DNA of 64,000 nucleotides from Candidatus Njordarchaeum guaymasense (GCA_030587605.1 JAUQYT010000281.1:14744-78743), one strand, 5' to 3'; counted from the stretch's first letter, positions 51,839 to 60,924 are shown. The notes: a model not told the origin generated them from the letters alone. Numbers and translations are program-made.

Positions 51839-52945
51839 ATGTCAGGAGGCAGAGCGCACACCATGGGGAAGAAAGAGGAGTGGACGTACGCGAAAGCAGG
51901 AGTCGACGTTGAACGCGGTCAGAAGTCTGTCTCGGAAATATGGAGACTGATTAGCCAGACATTCAAGTTCCGTAAGGGCAAGAGTGGGCAACCCTTGGAC
52001 TTGAAAGGACACTACGCTGGGCTCATCGACATAGGCGCTGGGGACAAGCTTTTGGCACTACACGCGGACAATGTCGGAACCAAAGTGATAGTCGCTCAGC
52101 TACTTGAGAAGTATAACACGGTTGGCATAGACCTTGTAGCAATGAATGTAAATGACTTGGTCTGCGTCGGCGCTGAGCCCATAGCGCTAGTTGACTACTT
52201 GACTGTAGAAAAATACGATCAAGATTTGATAAGAGAGATCACAGAGGGCATCGTGGAGGGGGCTCGAAGAGCAAGCATTGCCGTGGTTGGCGGTGAGACA
52301 GCTTCGGTGCCAGATATCGTTCATGGAACACGTGATGGTTTAGGATTCGACTTGGCTGGAACAAGCATCGGGCTAGTTGATAGGAACTCAGTAATCACCG
52401 GAGACAAGATGAAGCCTGGCGATGCTGTAGTAGGCTTAGAGAGCAGCGGGATACACAGCAATGGGCTCACCCTAGCAAGGAAGATCCTGCTTGACACATC
52501 CAAGCTCAACGTTCACGACAATCTACCCGGAACAGACCTTAAGGTCGGTGAAGAACTTCTCACTCCAACAAAGATCTACTCACCAGAGGTCCTAGAAACT
52601 ATTAAGGAAACTGAGATACATGGGCTTGCGCACATAACTGGAGGAGCATTTAGCAAGCTTAGAAGAATAGCTCAATACGCCCACGTTGGGTTCAAGCTTG
52701 AAAAGATGCCCAAACCCCCGTATATTTTTGAAGCAATAGCGAAACTAGGTTCCGTGAGCGAGGAGGAGATGTACCGGACTTTCAACATGGGGATCGGGTT
52801 CTGCATAGTAACACCTAGAAACCAAGTTGAAGAAGTGTCAGCGACTTGCGAGAGACACGGCACAAGAACCATTACTGTGGGCGAAGTCGTTAAGAACGAA
52901 GCAATAACTGTCAGGACTCATAGAGGAACCGTGCTGAAGTTCTGA
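51839..52945 (+). CDS. purM: Phosphoribosylformylglycinamidine cyclo-ligase (AIR synthetase)
   Basis: Up to 368 residues. YAKAGVDVERGQ, the ATP/Mg loop LHADNVGTK, MNVNDLVCVGAEPIALVDYL and the GGETASVPD segment are the PurM core, with a C-terminal AIRS domain containing HITGGAF and GIGFCIVTP. The enzyme makes AIR from FGAM with ATP. Two starts are possible: ATG at 51839 with GTGAGAG close upstream, and ATG at 51863 with GGAGG 13 bases upstream. purP follows 97 bases later but has its own TATA box, so the two are probably separate but co-regulated. Confidence 0.95.
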   Translation: MSGGRAHTMGKKEEWTYAKAGVDVERGQKSVSEIWRLISQTFKFRKGKSGQPLDLKGHYAGLIDIGAGDKLLALHADNVGTKVIVAQLLEKYNTVGIDLVAMNVNDLVCVGAEPIALVDYLTVEKYDQDLIREITEGIVEGARRASIAVVGGETASVPDIVHGTRDGLGFDLAGTSIGLVDRNSVITGDKMKPGDAVVGLESSGIHSNGLTLARKILLDTSKLNVHDNLPGTDLKVGEELLTPTKIYSPEVLETIKETEIHGLAHITGGAFSKLRRIAQYAHVGFKLEKMPKPPYIFEAIAKLGSVSEEEMYRTFNMGIGFCIVTPRNQVEEVSATCERHGTRTITVGEVVKNEAITVRTHRGTVLKF

Positions 52946-52963
52946 TCCAAGAAAATCAAAAGC

Positions 52964-52973
52964 GTTTAAATAA
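52964..52973 (+). promoter_or_regulatory. TATA box candidate for purP
   Basis: GTTTAAATAA about 75 bases upstream of the purP ATG at 53043. Expected transcription start near 52998-53000, with a leader of about 45 bases carrying AAAAGGTGG. Confidence 0.5.
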
Positions 52974-53042
52974 TGGGTTGAATGTGACTTCAAACCGTTG
53001 AAGCAGTAAAATAACCTACGAAAAGGTGGTTTGTATCTTACA

Positions 53043-54227
53043 ATGATAGAAAGAGAGGAAATTTGGCGCGTCGTCGACGGTTATAGTAAGAAGAAGATTA
53101 CGGTTGGGAGCATCGGTTCGCACAGCGCATTGGACATACTAGATGGCGCCAAGGACGAGGGATTCCAAACCTACGCATGGTGCGAGAAGGGACGGGAAGA
53201 CCCATACACGCGCTTCTTCAAAAGCCAATATGTCCACGGGAAACTCGCCAAAGGCTGCGTTGACAACACCATCGTACTAGACAAATTCAAGCAGATGCTT
53301 GAACAACAGGAGTACATGAAGAAGAACAACGTCATAATCGTACCAAACAGAGCCTTCACGGTCTACGTTGGGGAGACGGAGATAGAAGAACAGTTCAAGA
53401 TCCCACTAGTCGGCAGCAGGAACATGCTCAGAATAGAGGAGCGGGGCAAAAGAGGAGAAGTGGAAGAAGGGAAGATCTCAGACTACTACTCCCTATGTGA
53501 AGCCGCCGGGATAGCTACACCAAAGAAACTCGACTCACCTGACCAGATCGAAGATGTTGGACTCGTCATGGTGAAGATGAAACATAAGAAAATGCACTTG
53601 GAAAGAGGGTTCTTCACGGCATCGAGTCGCAAGGAGTTTGACGAGAAGGCCGATCGACTGCTCCAACGAGACATAATAACTAAAGAGGACTTGGAAAAGG
53701 CCCGGATTGAACAATATATTCTCGGACCAGTAATGAACTTCGACTTCTTCTACAGCCCGGTCAGCGCAAAACTGGGTGAAGAACCGCTTGAACTGTTGGG
53801 GATAGACTGGAGGTTCGAGAGCAACCTTGACGGCTTGGTCAGGCTACCAGCAGCGCAACAACTCGAGATCAGCGAAAAGATGAGGGACCCACTCTACGTG
53901 GTCGTCGGACATAACTCCTGCACAGTGAGAGAGTCAATACTCAGATTCGTGTTCGAGATGGGAGAGAAATTCCAGAAAGCTACACAACAGCACATGGCAC
54001 CAGGCATGATCGGGGCCTATTGCCTACAGACAATCATCACACCTGAGATGAAGCCAGTAGTATACGATGTGGCATTCAGAATAGGTGGCGGCACAAACGT
54101 GCACGGGTGGGTTGGACACAACTACGGCAACCTCCTCTGGCGACAAAGGATGTCCTCGGGAAGAAGAACAGCCCTGGAACTGAGGCGTGCAATAGAGGAA
54201 AACATGCTACATGAGATAGTCACGTGA
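53043..54227 (+). CDS. purP: Formate-dependent 5-formaminoimidazole-4-carboxamide ribotide synthetase
   Basis: 394 residues of the archaeal ATP-grasp enzyme PurP: SIGSHSALDILDGAKDEGF near the N-terminus, FKIPLVGSRNMLRIEER in the middle, and DVAFRIGGGTNVH near the C-terminus. It replaces the bacterial PurH transformylase activity by formylating AICAR with formate and ATP, so its presence supports an archaeal purine pathway. The start is ATG at 53043; a TTG at 53031 lies too close to the ribosome site AAAAGGTGG. Located downstream of purM. Confidence 0.95.
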   Translation: MIEREEIWRVVDGYSKKKITVGSIGSHSALDILDGAKDEGFQTYAWCEKGREDPYTRFFKSQYVHGKLAKGCVDNTIVLDKFKQMLEQQEYMKKNNVIIVPNRAFTVYVGETEIEEQFKIPLVGSRNMLRIEERGKRGEVEEGKISDYYSLCEAAGIATPKKLDSPDQIEDVGLVMVKMKHKKMHLERGFFTASSRKEFDEKADRLLQRDIITKEDLEKARIEQYILGPVMNFDFFYSPVSAKLGEEPLELLGIDWRFESNLDGLVRLPAAQQLEISEKMRDPLYVVVGHNSCTVRESILRFVFEMGEKFQKATQQHMAPGMIGAYCLQTIITPEMKPVVYDVAFRIGGGTNVHGWVGHNYGNLLWRQRMSSGRRTALELRRAIEENMLHEIVT

Positions 54228-54260
54228 AGAGTCAAAGTGAACCACCCTTTTTTCTTTTCG

Positions 54261-55286
54261 TCATGCTTTTCTGATAACTTGTATTGTTCTCGGTGGTTCC
54301 CCTTCGTGGATCTTGTAGGCGGAGTCGATTTTGAACATCGACCTAAAGGCTGTTCTCTCTATGATCCGAGGATATGGCGTGACTACGATGATTCTGCCCT
54401 TGCTTGATAGAACCTTGTAAGATGCCTGAAGGAGTGTGTCGTACAGTCTCTCTACCCGACTCTGTGCTGGAAGGGATATGCCGTAAGGCGGATTGACAAC
54501 AACTATGTCTGCGGCAATTCCGGCATCAGTAAGGTCAGCCACATCACTTGTGAGAAACTTCACTTTATCGGTTATGCCCAGAGTTTCCGCGTTTCTCCTA
54601 GCACAGGATACATAGTCGTTCTTTATGTCTGAGCCAAAAACCTCGAGGCCCTTCCACTCCAAGGCTGCCATGAGTGGTATCGTTCCACAGCCACACATGG
54701 GATCAAGTAATCGCTCATTCTCACGGGGAGAGGCTAACTTGATCATGCAATACGCTATTGGCGGAAGCAAAGGTGTTGGATGAATTATGATGTTCTTCGG
54801 TAAATTTCCCGGTTGAATCTCAAGGTCGATGGTCGCAATCGCCACTTTTCTAAGTAAGGTGATTCTTAGCGCGGTATCATAGTCCTTCATATTGCATTCA
54901 GCGCCGAGCCTCTCGACGATTCTTTTCGAAAACGCTCCTTGTATCTCCCGCTGATCTGGTCTCTTGAAGCTGGAGTAGGCCGAAACCGAAATTCTACGAG
55001 CGCTTGGCGTACTAAGAGGGATCCTTTCCACAGTCGCATCAGCAAAGTGATCGATTGAGAATCTCTTGCTATAGCTTTCCTCTCGTAGAATGATGTGAGC
55101 CTCACTGACACTTCTCAATCTTCCCGTATTCTCGAGGGAGTCGTCTTCGATCTCACAATTGATCCATCCGTGTGGACCGTATGGGGCTGGGATCAGCTCG
55201 ATGACTCTCAGCTTCTCGTATATTTCTTGGGAGGAGACCTTCTCAAGTCCATTCACAGTCCTGAGCAACAACTTGAAAGACGCCAC
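54261..55286 (-). CDS. THUMP-domain tRNA (guanine-N2) methyltransferase, Trm-G10/Trm14-like
   Basis: 341 residues. The N-terminal part (about 1-160) has the THUMP/ferredoxin-like RNA-binding domain, and the C-terminal part the SAM fold with LLDPMCGCGTIPLMAA and the N2-methyltransferase motif VVNPPYGIS. Related archaeal enzymes methylate guanine-10 (Trm-G10) or guanine-6 (Trm14) of tRNA, and I cannot decide which. The start is GTG at 55286. It is convergent to purP with a T-rich stop region between (about 54247-54258) and divergent from the methyltransferase gene at 55425. Confidence 0.88.
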   Translation of the reverse strand: MASFKLLLRTVNGLEKVSSQEIYEKLRVIELIPAPYGPHGWINCEIEDDSLENTGRLRSVSEAHIILREESYSKRFSIDHFADATVERIPLSTPSARRISVSAYSSFKRPDQREIQGAFSKRIVERLGAECNMKDYDTALRITLLRKVAIATIDLEIQPGNLPKNIIIHPTPLLPPIAYCMIKLASPRENERLLDPMCGCGTIPLMAALEWKGLEVFGSDIKNDYVSCARRNAETLGITDKVKFLTSDVADLTDAGIAADIVVVNPPYGISLPAQSRVERLYDTLLQASYKVLSSKGRIIVVTPYPRIIERTAFRSMFKIDSAYKIHEGEPPRTIQVIRKA

Positions 55287-55424
55287 ACATGTTCACCAGC
55301 GGTGACTGAAATGAGAGAGCACAAGGGAACTAAAAAGGCTTTATACTCGACGGCGTTTGCTTATTTCCACAAGGCTAAAACCCTGAGGAAGACATAACTC
55401 TAGTGAACTTGGTGATCTCACGAC

Positions 55425-56174
55425 TTGTCTAATAGCTCTGCGTTGAAACGGAATGTAAGATCGACTTTTGACTTCATATCTTCGGATTACGATAAGCTTC
55501 GCAGTCGTATCTGGGAGGACTTGATCGAGTTCACCACCGAGTCCTTGTTCCTTCCAAAACGAAGCAAGGATGAAAGGATTCTAGACCTCGCTTGCGGGAA
55601 CGCTAGACACGCGATGTATTTTGCGGAGAAATATCAGCTAAGCGGAATAGCCATCGATTTCTCAACGCAACTCCTGAGGCTTGCAAAGAAAAGAATCAAA
55701 GCATCCAAACAGGAGCACATGATCGCACTCATCAACGGCGACGCATCAAGAATACCCCTAAAGCCTCACTCAGTCAATGCGTCGCTCTACATTGCCGCAA
55801 TCCACCACCTACCAACGACTACCGAGCGTGTAGAATCACTACGTGAGATATCAAGAACACTCATCGGCTGCGGACGAGCTGTGGTAACCGTCTGGCGGAA
55901 ATGGCAAAGAAGATTTGCCTCACACTTCCTCAAAGAGCGCTTGAAGCGCCTAATGGGACATGGAATCGAAGGGGAATTTGGAGACATATATATTCCCTGG
56001 GGGAGTAACCATGGCGATTCCTCAGCCCTAAGATTCTACCACTTGTTCAGCAAAAGAGAGTCAAAGAAACTCGTATCCGAAGCGGGATTTAGCCTCATAA
56101 AAATCGTTAAGTCAAGTAAGAAAGCAGGCGAAGGAAGCTTCTTCATGTGCATTGAGAAAAAGAAGTCGCCCTAA
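55425..56174 (+). CDS. SAM-dependent methyltransferase, Trm9/AlkBH8-like
   Basis: 249 residues. Class I methyltransferase motifs: ILDLACGNARHAMYFAE at about 53-69 and GDASRIPLKPHSVNA near 105-120. The opening VRSTFDFISSDYDKLRSRIW and IAAIHHL segment are the pattern of Trm9/AlkBH8 methyltransferases, which methylate the carboxymethyl group that Elp3 adds at wobble uridine. Elp3 is encoded 11 kb away in this window. The start is TTG at 55425 with GGTGATC about 8 bases upstream. Confidence 0.83.
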   Translation: MSNSSALKRNVRSTFDFISSDYDKLRSRIWEDLIEFTTESLFLPKRSKDERILDLACGNARHAMYFAEKYQLSGIAIDFSTQLLRLAKKRIKASKQEHMIALINGDASRIPLKPHSVNASLYIAAIHHLPTTTERVESLREISRTLIGCGRAVVTVWRKWQRRFASHFLKERLKRLMGHGIEGEFGDIYIPWGSNHGDSSALRFYHLFSKRESKKLVSEAGFSLIKIVKSSKKAGEGSFFMCIEKKKSP

Positions 56175-56196
56175 TGCTATCTGGCGTCTTTCAGCC

Positions 56197-56436
56197 CTAC
56201 TGTTTTACCTCTACTTTAATCGCGCCATTGGGGCAAACATCTATACACTTGTTGCATGCTGTACAGAAGTTTGTGAATGACGGGACAATCACATAGGTCT
56301 GCGGTTCCTTGTACCGTTCTCGTTTAGGTGCGTACCTGACAAAAACCGTACTAGGGCATACCTCCATGCATTTTCCGCAATCCTGCGGTTTGTGGCACTT
56401 GTCTTTGAGCCACTCGACAGAAACTTTCGCTGGCAT
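56197..56436 (-). CDS. Small ferredoxin-like protein (2[4Fe-4S]), module 2 partner
   Basis: 79 residues. Cluster motifs CGKCMEVCP (about residues 20-28, with a preceding Cys at 14) and CTACNKCIDVCP (about 58-69) are separated by 30 residues rich in Arg, Lys and Tyr, an enlarged linker compared with typical 2[4Fe-4S] ferredoxins. The ATG at 56436 abuts the stop of the upstream Fe-S gene (56437), so translation is probably coupled. The paralogous small protein at 57441 pairs with the other Fe-S gene. The two likely transfer electrons within a cytosolic complex. Confidence 0.85.
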   Translation of the reverse strand: MPAKVSVEWLKDKCHKPQDCGKCMEVCPSTVFVRYAPKRERYKEPQTYVIVPSFTNFCTACNKCIDVCPNGAIKVEVKQ

Positions 56437-57276
56437 TTACCATTCCTCCTTTAATGTTGGAATGCTCTCCCTTGGAATCAATGTGATCGCATTCTGCTCG
56501 CATTTTGCTCTGCATAACCCACATCCGAAGCACTTAAACTGGCTGACCTGTGCTCTGCCTAGCGTAGGTAGCATTTTCATTGCCCCAAACTGGCAGTGCA
56601 TCATACAATTTCCGCATCCTATGCACTTATCCACATCTACGCTTGCTACGTAGTGCCCCTTAAGGAAGATGTGAATGTCGAAGTCTATTCTTGGTCTTAG
56701 GGCTATGCATTCTGGATATTGGCAATTACACATCGAGAATGCTACTGGCACTGGTGTCCCCGCTATTGTGTGAACTAGACCCTTCTCATCAAGTTCATCT
56801 AGAAATGCTTTCCCCTCTTCAACGGAAAGCTTTTCGACTCCGCTTGGGGCCCAGTCTACCCATCCCTCCAAGGCCTCTCCATGTAACCCTAACGGCATGC
56901 AAGTGTTAACTTTCTCGTTTCGCATCATATAGCGACAAGAACACATGGCTCTATAAACGTCGCCGGCGATCTCAACGATCTTCTTGGCCTCTTCTAGAGT
57001 GATTACTTGTCCAAGGTGTCCTTCAGGGAATGTTCTTGGGCCCGCATCCTTTCGTACCAATTGCTCATACATCTTTTTTGACGCTTCCAGCTGCTTAGGG
57101 TCCTCTAATATTTTTGCCAACATTTTTGTTGCGTCACCATAGAACTTGTCAAGTATTTTCCAGTGGTCCAGTTCCCATGGCTCATATCCTAGCTCCTTTG
57201 CTAGTTTCACGGAGAGATTTCTCTCATTCAGATACCATTTCTTACCGGCACCGTGTTTCAAGCAAAATTGACACAT
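56437..57276 (-). CDS. Multi-cluster Fe-S protein, module 2 (paralogue of 57704-58573)
   Basis: 279 residues from the chosen start. It opens MCQFCLKHGAGKKWYLN and includes AMCSCRYMMR near residue 130. SMCNCQYPEC lies at about 200, and two ferredoxin motifs follow: CIGCGNCMMHCQFGAM (about 230) and CFGCGLCRAKCEQNAI (about 255). Up to four or more clusters could be held. The start is ATG at 57276, because the upstream DNA (AAACGAGGCGTTA) is the same as before the paralogue at 58573. An in-frame ATG at 57348 would add an unrelated N-terminal tail. It is the third Fe-S gene in a four-gene run of two paralogous pairs. Confidence 0.88.
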   Translation of the reverse strand: MCQFCLKHGAGKKWYLNERNLSVKLAKELGYEPWELDHWKILDKFYGDATKMLAKILEDPKQLEASKKMYEQLVRKDAGPRTFPEGHLGQVITLEEAKKIVEIAGDVYRAMCSCRYMMRNEKVNTCMPLGLHGEALEGWVDWAPSGVEKLSVEEGKAFLDELDEKGLVHTIAGTPVPVAFSMCNCQYPECIALRPRIDFDIHIFLKGHYVASVDVDKCIGCGNCMMHCQFGAMKMLPTLGRAQVSQFKCFGCGLCRAKCEQNAITLIPRESIPTLKEEW

Positions 57277-57440
57277 GAATAACGCCTCGTTTCTCAATCG
57301 ACCTTCTTCAAATGCAATGACAAACCTGAATGAGCGTGCGTTGCACACTCATGATGAAAGGCGACAGAGCCGCGTACCTTGGCGAACTAGGAGACACAAC
57401 GAACCAAGGCGAGATATGCCTGTATGTGATCTGTTTCCAA

Positions 57441-57695
57441 CTACCAGTTCACGGTTATGGCTTTCTTGGGGCATTTCTTGACACATTTTAGGCAGTGCGT
57501 ACACACTGAGGGCCACACTGGTGTGATTCGCCAGACTTGGGGATCGTATGGATCTTTCTCTTTTGCCTTGAGCACGGTATGCATGATGAAAACGGATGGA
57601 TCGCATATTTTAAGACATATAGTGCATTTTCTGGGATCTCTCCCGCCCTTGTCTCCGCACTTCGTATAGTCTATTTTGATCTTAGTCTTACTCAT
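57441..57695 (-). CDS. Small ferredoxin-like protein (2[4Fe-4S]), module 1 partner
   Basis: 84 residues. The first cluster motif is unusual, with CGDKGGRDPRKCTICLKIC (Cys spacing widened and no Pro after the fourth Cys). The second, CTHCLKCVKKCP, is normal. A long linker with Tyr and Trp separates them, as in the sister protein at 56197. The ATG at 57695 lies 8 bases after the stop of the upstream Fe-S gene at 57704. It is presumed to work with that gene's product as an electron relay. Confidence 0.83.
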   Translation of the reverse strand: MSKTKIKIDYTKCGDKGGRDPRKCTICLKICDPSVFIMHTVLKAKEKDPYDPQVWRITPVWPSVCTHCLKCVKKCPKKAITVNW

Positions 57696-57703
57696 GTCAT
57701 CAC

Positions 57704-58573
57704 CTAGTAAGTACCGTCGAATCCTGGATATTCTTCTCTAGGAATAAGTTTAAGTGCTTCATTCTTGCAAGCGTGGCGACAAACACCACATCCAAAACAC
57801 TTGTCGTAATCGACTATGACCCTTTTCTGTGATGGAATGAATCTAATTGCACTGAATTGGCACATGGAAACGCATGATTTGCAGCCCTTGCATTTAGTTT
57901 CGTCGAATTGAATAATGTATTCTGCTTTGTAGAAAGATTTCAAATCGAAGTTGGTTCTTAGCCTTAGTCCTCCGCATTCGGGGCTTTCGCATGAGCATAT
58001 GGCGTTTATGTAGGGCACTGGTTGGAACCAAACAGATGCTATATATCCTTTTTTGTTGTGTTCTTCTAGTCTTTTCACAGCAGTTTCACGATTTATCCTC
58101 GCAGAGTGATCCTTTGGAATATACCGCGGCAATTTCTCTATGATTTCAGACAGTGCGCCAAAATTGATACAGCAACATTCTTTTGTTCCTCTCTGCATCC
58201 AGCGACACATGCAGTAGTTTTCAATTATGGGTTCCGCCGCCAATTCGGACATTATCAATTGCGCATCCTCTAAAGGAATTGTTTGACCGAAATGGCCATC
58301 AGCTCTGAAAGCAACTCGGTGCTTTTTCTCGCTATGGATCATGCCTTCTGCGGCGCGACGCAATATTCTCCCTATGATAGGCATCTTTAGTTTGCGTCCC
58401 AGGTCAATCGAAGAGAATCCCTTGATCCTTCGAATGAATAGGTTCTCCATGGCCATCCATTGTTCCTCAAGATATTCCTTCATGTTCATTTCTTTGGCAA
58501 GCTCGTCAGAATAGTTTCTCGCGTTTAGATACCATTTCCCTCCTGCTCCATGTTTCATGCACCATTTACACAT
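57704..58573 (-). CDS. Multi-cluster Fe-S protein, module 1
   Basis: 289 residues. It begins MCKWCMKHGAGGKWYLN and has NYCMCRWMQRGTKECC at about 140. CSCESPECGG lies near 210, and two ferredoxin motifs follow, CKGCKSCVSMCQF and CFGCGVCRHACK. It is colinear with the gene at 56437. The ATG at 58573 has AAACGAGGCGTTA just upstream, a leader shared with that paralogue. The N-terminal CxxC and the CMC/CC region are not standard ferredoxin features and may bind a further cluster or metal. Its own partner ferredoxin follows. The chain of genes suggests a soluble redox complex for a specific substrate. Confidence 0.88.
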   Translation of the reverse strand: MCKWCMKHGAGGKWYLNARNYSDELAKEMNMKEYLEEQWMAMENLFIRRIKGFSSIDLGRKLKMPIIGRILRRAAEGMIHSEKKHRVAFRADGHFGQTIPLEDAQLIMSELAAEPIIENYCMCRWMQRGTKECCCINFGALSEIIEKLPRYIPKDHSARINRETAVKRLEEHNKKGYIASVWFQPVPYINAICSCESPECGGLRLRTNFDLKSFYKAEYIIQFDETKCKGCKSCVSMCQFSAIRFIPSQKRVIVDYDKCFGCGVCRHACKNEALKLIPREEYPGFDGTY

Positions 58574-58708
58574 TAGTAACGCCTCGTTTCTCAGTAGACT
58601 TCCGGCAAATGTCCATTATGAGGCATATTTTGAACTGTTCAAGTATATTAATCTTAGAGAGACAGCAATTCTCATTGCGTCGTTTTTTCATGTTCGACTT
58701 TCGTTACA

Positions 58709-59626
58709 TCATTTCTTACATGTTCGCAAATACTCTGCCATTCCGGAGCCGATTTCGCCTGTGTCTTTGTCTTTCATGATAACCATTTGCTCAAAAAGTT
58801 CCGTGTAGCCTCCTAGAGATGGTCTCGCAAACCGAAAATATGTGTTTTTTCCGATACGCTCAGATTGAATGACATGTCGATTACGTCTCGCATCACAAAA
58901 GGTGAACTTTGAGGAAAGCGGGGTTTTGAATCTGTCCGTGTCATTGATGGTTTCGATTTCCATCTCCTTAAGAGGACTGCATCCATCCTTGCTAGTAATA
59001 TATCCTGAAAGGTCAATCCTACCATAAGCATAATCTTTCCGGAATGCGGAGGACCAGTTCTTGAACTGGAATTGGGCGGCGAACCAGTGATCAAACTGGA
59101 ACCAGTCCCTGTGACCCCAGCTCTTGTCTCGCTGACCATAGCCCCGAATATTCCTTATTGTGCCATCCTTGTATTTGATTTTGCCCGATATGATTCCTGG
59201 CGCTTCGAAGTGATGTTGCCATGAAGCCGAGGAATCCACTGGAAAATTGAATGTGGAGAACCTCGTATTAAAAGTCAAGTCGAACTTGAATTTCTGGCAC
59301 GTGTAGCTTATCTGCCACTCTTTGAAGGGCTTAATGAGTCTGTATGCTAGTTTACCGTCTTGAAGCATAGAGTAGATGTCGTTCGTGTATTTCTCCAACT
59401 TGGGTTCCTGATAGTGAACCTCAAGTTGATTGCCTATGAAGAGGGCGAGAACGAATTCTCTTTTGCCTTCGTTAGGTACAATGCCGATCGTCGAAAAACC
59501 TGAAACCTTGTTCTTGATGTCGACCCAATTGAAATAATAAGATTCTCGCCATTTCAGTTCGTCTGTTGGGCGATGAAGTAATTCATCTGTTTCCGTTAAT
59601 ACTGATTCATTTTTCCCGGGATTCAC
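58709..59626 (-). CDS. AttH/CrtC-like lipocalin-type protein (DUF7064/DUF7065-like)
   Basis: 305 residues, beta-rich. LKWRESYYFNWVD and GFSTIGIVPN at the N-terminus, and GYGQRDKSWGHRDWFQFDHW near 160-180, are the marks of the AttH/hydroxyneurosporene-synthase-like (CrtC) superfamily, a pair of lipocalin-like barrels. Members bind or hydrate isoprenoid and lipid substrates. The ATG at 59626 lies 5 bases after the stop of the 389-residue gene, so the two are translationally linked. The neighbours on the same strand are Fe-S genes and on the other strand the phosphotransferase pair. The substrate is unknown. Confidence 0.8.
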   Translation of the reverse strand: MNPGKNESVLTETDELLHRPTDELKWRESYYFNWVDIKNKVSGFSTIGIVPNEGKREFVLALFIGNQLEVHYQEPKLEKYTNDIYSMLQDGKLAYRLIKPFKEWQISYTCQKFKFDLTFNTRFSTFNFPVDSSASWQHHFEAPGIISGKIKYKDGTIRNIRGYGQRDKSWGHRDWFQFDHWFAAQFQFKNWSSAFRKDYAYGRIDLSGYITSKDGCSPLKEMEIETINDTDRFKTPLSSKFTFCDARRNRHVIQSERIGKNTYFRFARPSLGGYTELFEQMVIMKDKDTGEIGSGMAEYLRTCKK

Positions 59627-59631
59627 TCAAA

Positions 59632-60801
59632 TCAGTCCTCTGCAAGCAAGTAGAGCGATGGTCCTTCCTTCTGTTTCTGTACCTTGCTCCTGAAGAGTCT
59701 AGGGATACCTGAATCAAAGTCACTCTTCATGAATTCTGGAACATATTTGTTCACCGTTCTCTCCGTGAGTTCCCAATTGACCTTATCAGTAATACCCACG
59801 AAGTTAGTATATCTTGCATAACCATAACAATACGCAAAAGCTCCTGCAAGCAGTCGCTGCCTTCTGTCCCACTTTGAGAACTTCATAAACAATTCCTTAT
59901 TGGCTTTGGCGGCATAAGTGGCAAATCCATCTAGAACGTCAGGGTCAAGAGGTTTCACAGTGTTTCCTTGCCGAGTGAAAAGAGCTACCCCCGTTATGTT
60001 TTTCGTAAAATCAAGGGGATTCGTAGTTATCTGGGAGAAATCGTCGAATTTCGCTTCTACGTTTTTCAAGCGAAAGGCAAATGCTATGTTGCTGTGAGGC
60101 GCTTTGGCTTCGGTCGCAGACCAAGGAAAGTGAGGTTTTCCTCCATCGTAGAGATGAACAATTTCTCTAAGAATCAAGATCTCGTTGTCATTTATTCTGT
60201 AGGGGCCGTGTTCACCTAGCTTTGCCCTCGCTTCACATTCGTCCAAATATGTAACAAGGTCAAGGCTAGCTAGGGTTCTTTTTACTTTGGATACCTCTTC
60301 GCTCGTTACATCCTTGATATGCTCTTTGACCCAGTCTACATCAGGTTGATTCAATGCTAGATTCATCTTATTTGAATCGTAAACAGTCAATTTGCCTCCT
60401 GGAAAATACGAAGTACTCAAACGCCTCCAGAAATCAAGGACAAACATCGTTTGCTCCCTTTTCTCTGGACTTTCACTTTTTGGGTCTCCTTTATTCCGAT
60501 GGATTTCCCCCATTCGACCAACCATGTAGTACAAGGGGATATAGAAAATGGTTAATGCATGAAGTTCTGAAAGGATTTTTCTACTTTCCTTTCCCATTCG
60601 TTCCGGCATAGTCTTCTCCGATACCTTCTTCAGAATAGGGTAGAGCATATCATAACTATTGTAGAAAGACACACAGATATACGCAGTAACAGGAAACAGT
60701 TTAGATTCCAAGAGACCTCTACTTGTGACTTGGTAATCGACGACTTCCGATAGATGACCTATGAGTTCATTAGTTTCTTTTACTCTAATCTTCAAAGGCA
60801 T
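59632..60801 (-). CDS. Protein of unknown function (389 residues), first gene of the redox operon
   Basis: 389 residues that I do not recognise. Composition is mixed helical, with aromatic-rich segments (FYIPLYYMVGRMGEIH near 90-105, YGYARYTNFVGITDKV near 335-350). There is no signal peptide and no obvious nucleotide or metal motif. The ATG at 60801 has GAGGGG 6 bases upstream. It overlaps no other gene but is 5 bases from the lipocalin-like gene, and its promoter faces the swivel-domain gene across 155 bases. In a PEP-synthase-like system it could be the substrate-binding component, but this is inference from position only. Confidence 0.65.
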   Translation of the reverse strand: MPLKIRVKETNELIGHLSEVVDYQVTSRGLLESKLFPVTAYICVSFYNSYDMLYPILKKVSEKTMPERMGKESRKILSELHALTIFYIPLYYMVGRMGEIHRNKGDPKSESPEKREQTMFVLDFWRRLSTSYFPGGKLTVYDSNKMNLALNQPDVDWVKEHIKDVTSEEVSKVKRTLASLDLVTYLDECEARAKLGEHGPYRINDNEILILREIVHLYDGGKPHFPWSATEAKAPHSNIAFAFRLKNVEAKFDDFSQITTNPLDFTKNITGVALFTRQGNTVKPLDPDVLDGFATYAAKANKELFMKFSKWDRRQRLLAGAFAYCYGYARYTNFVGITDKVNWELTERTVNKYVPEFMKSDFDSGIPRLFRSKVQKQKEGPSLYLLAED

Positions 60802-60924
60802 GTGAGTCCCCTCTCAGACCTTTTTGGAAGTTTACTATTTTCTACGGAAATAAGGCTTTCCAATTGGAAGTTCGACTTGCTTCAAATTTCCAACACCAAA
60901 TTCGACGTGTTTGAACCTATTTCA

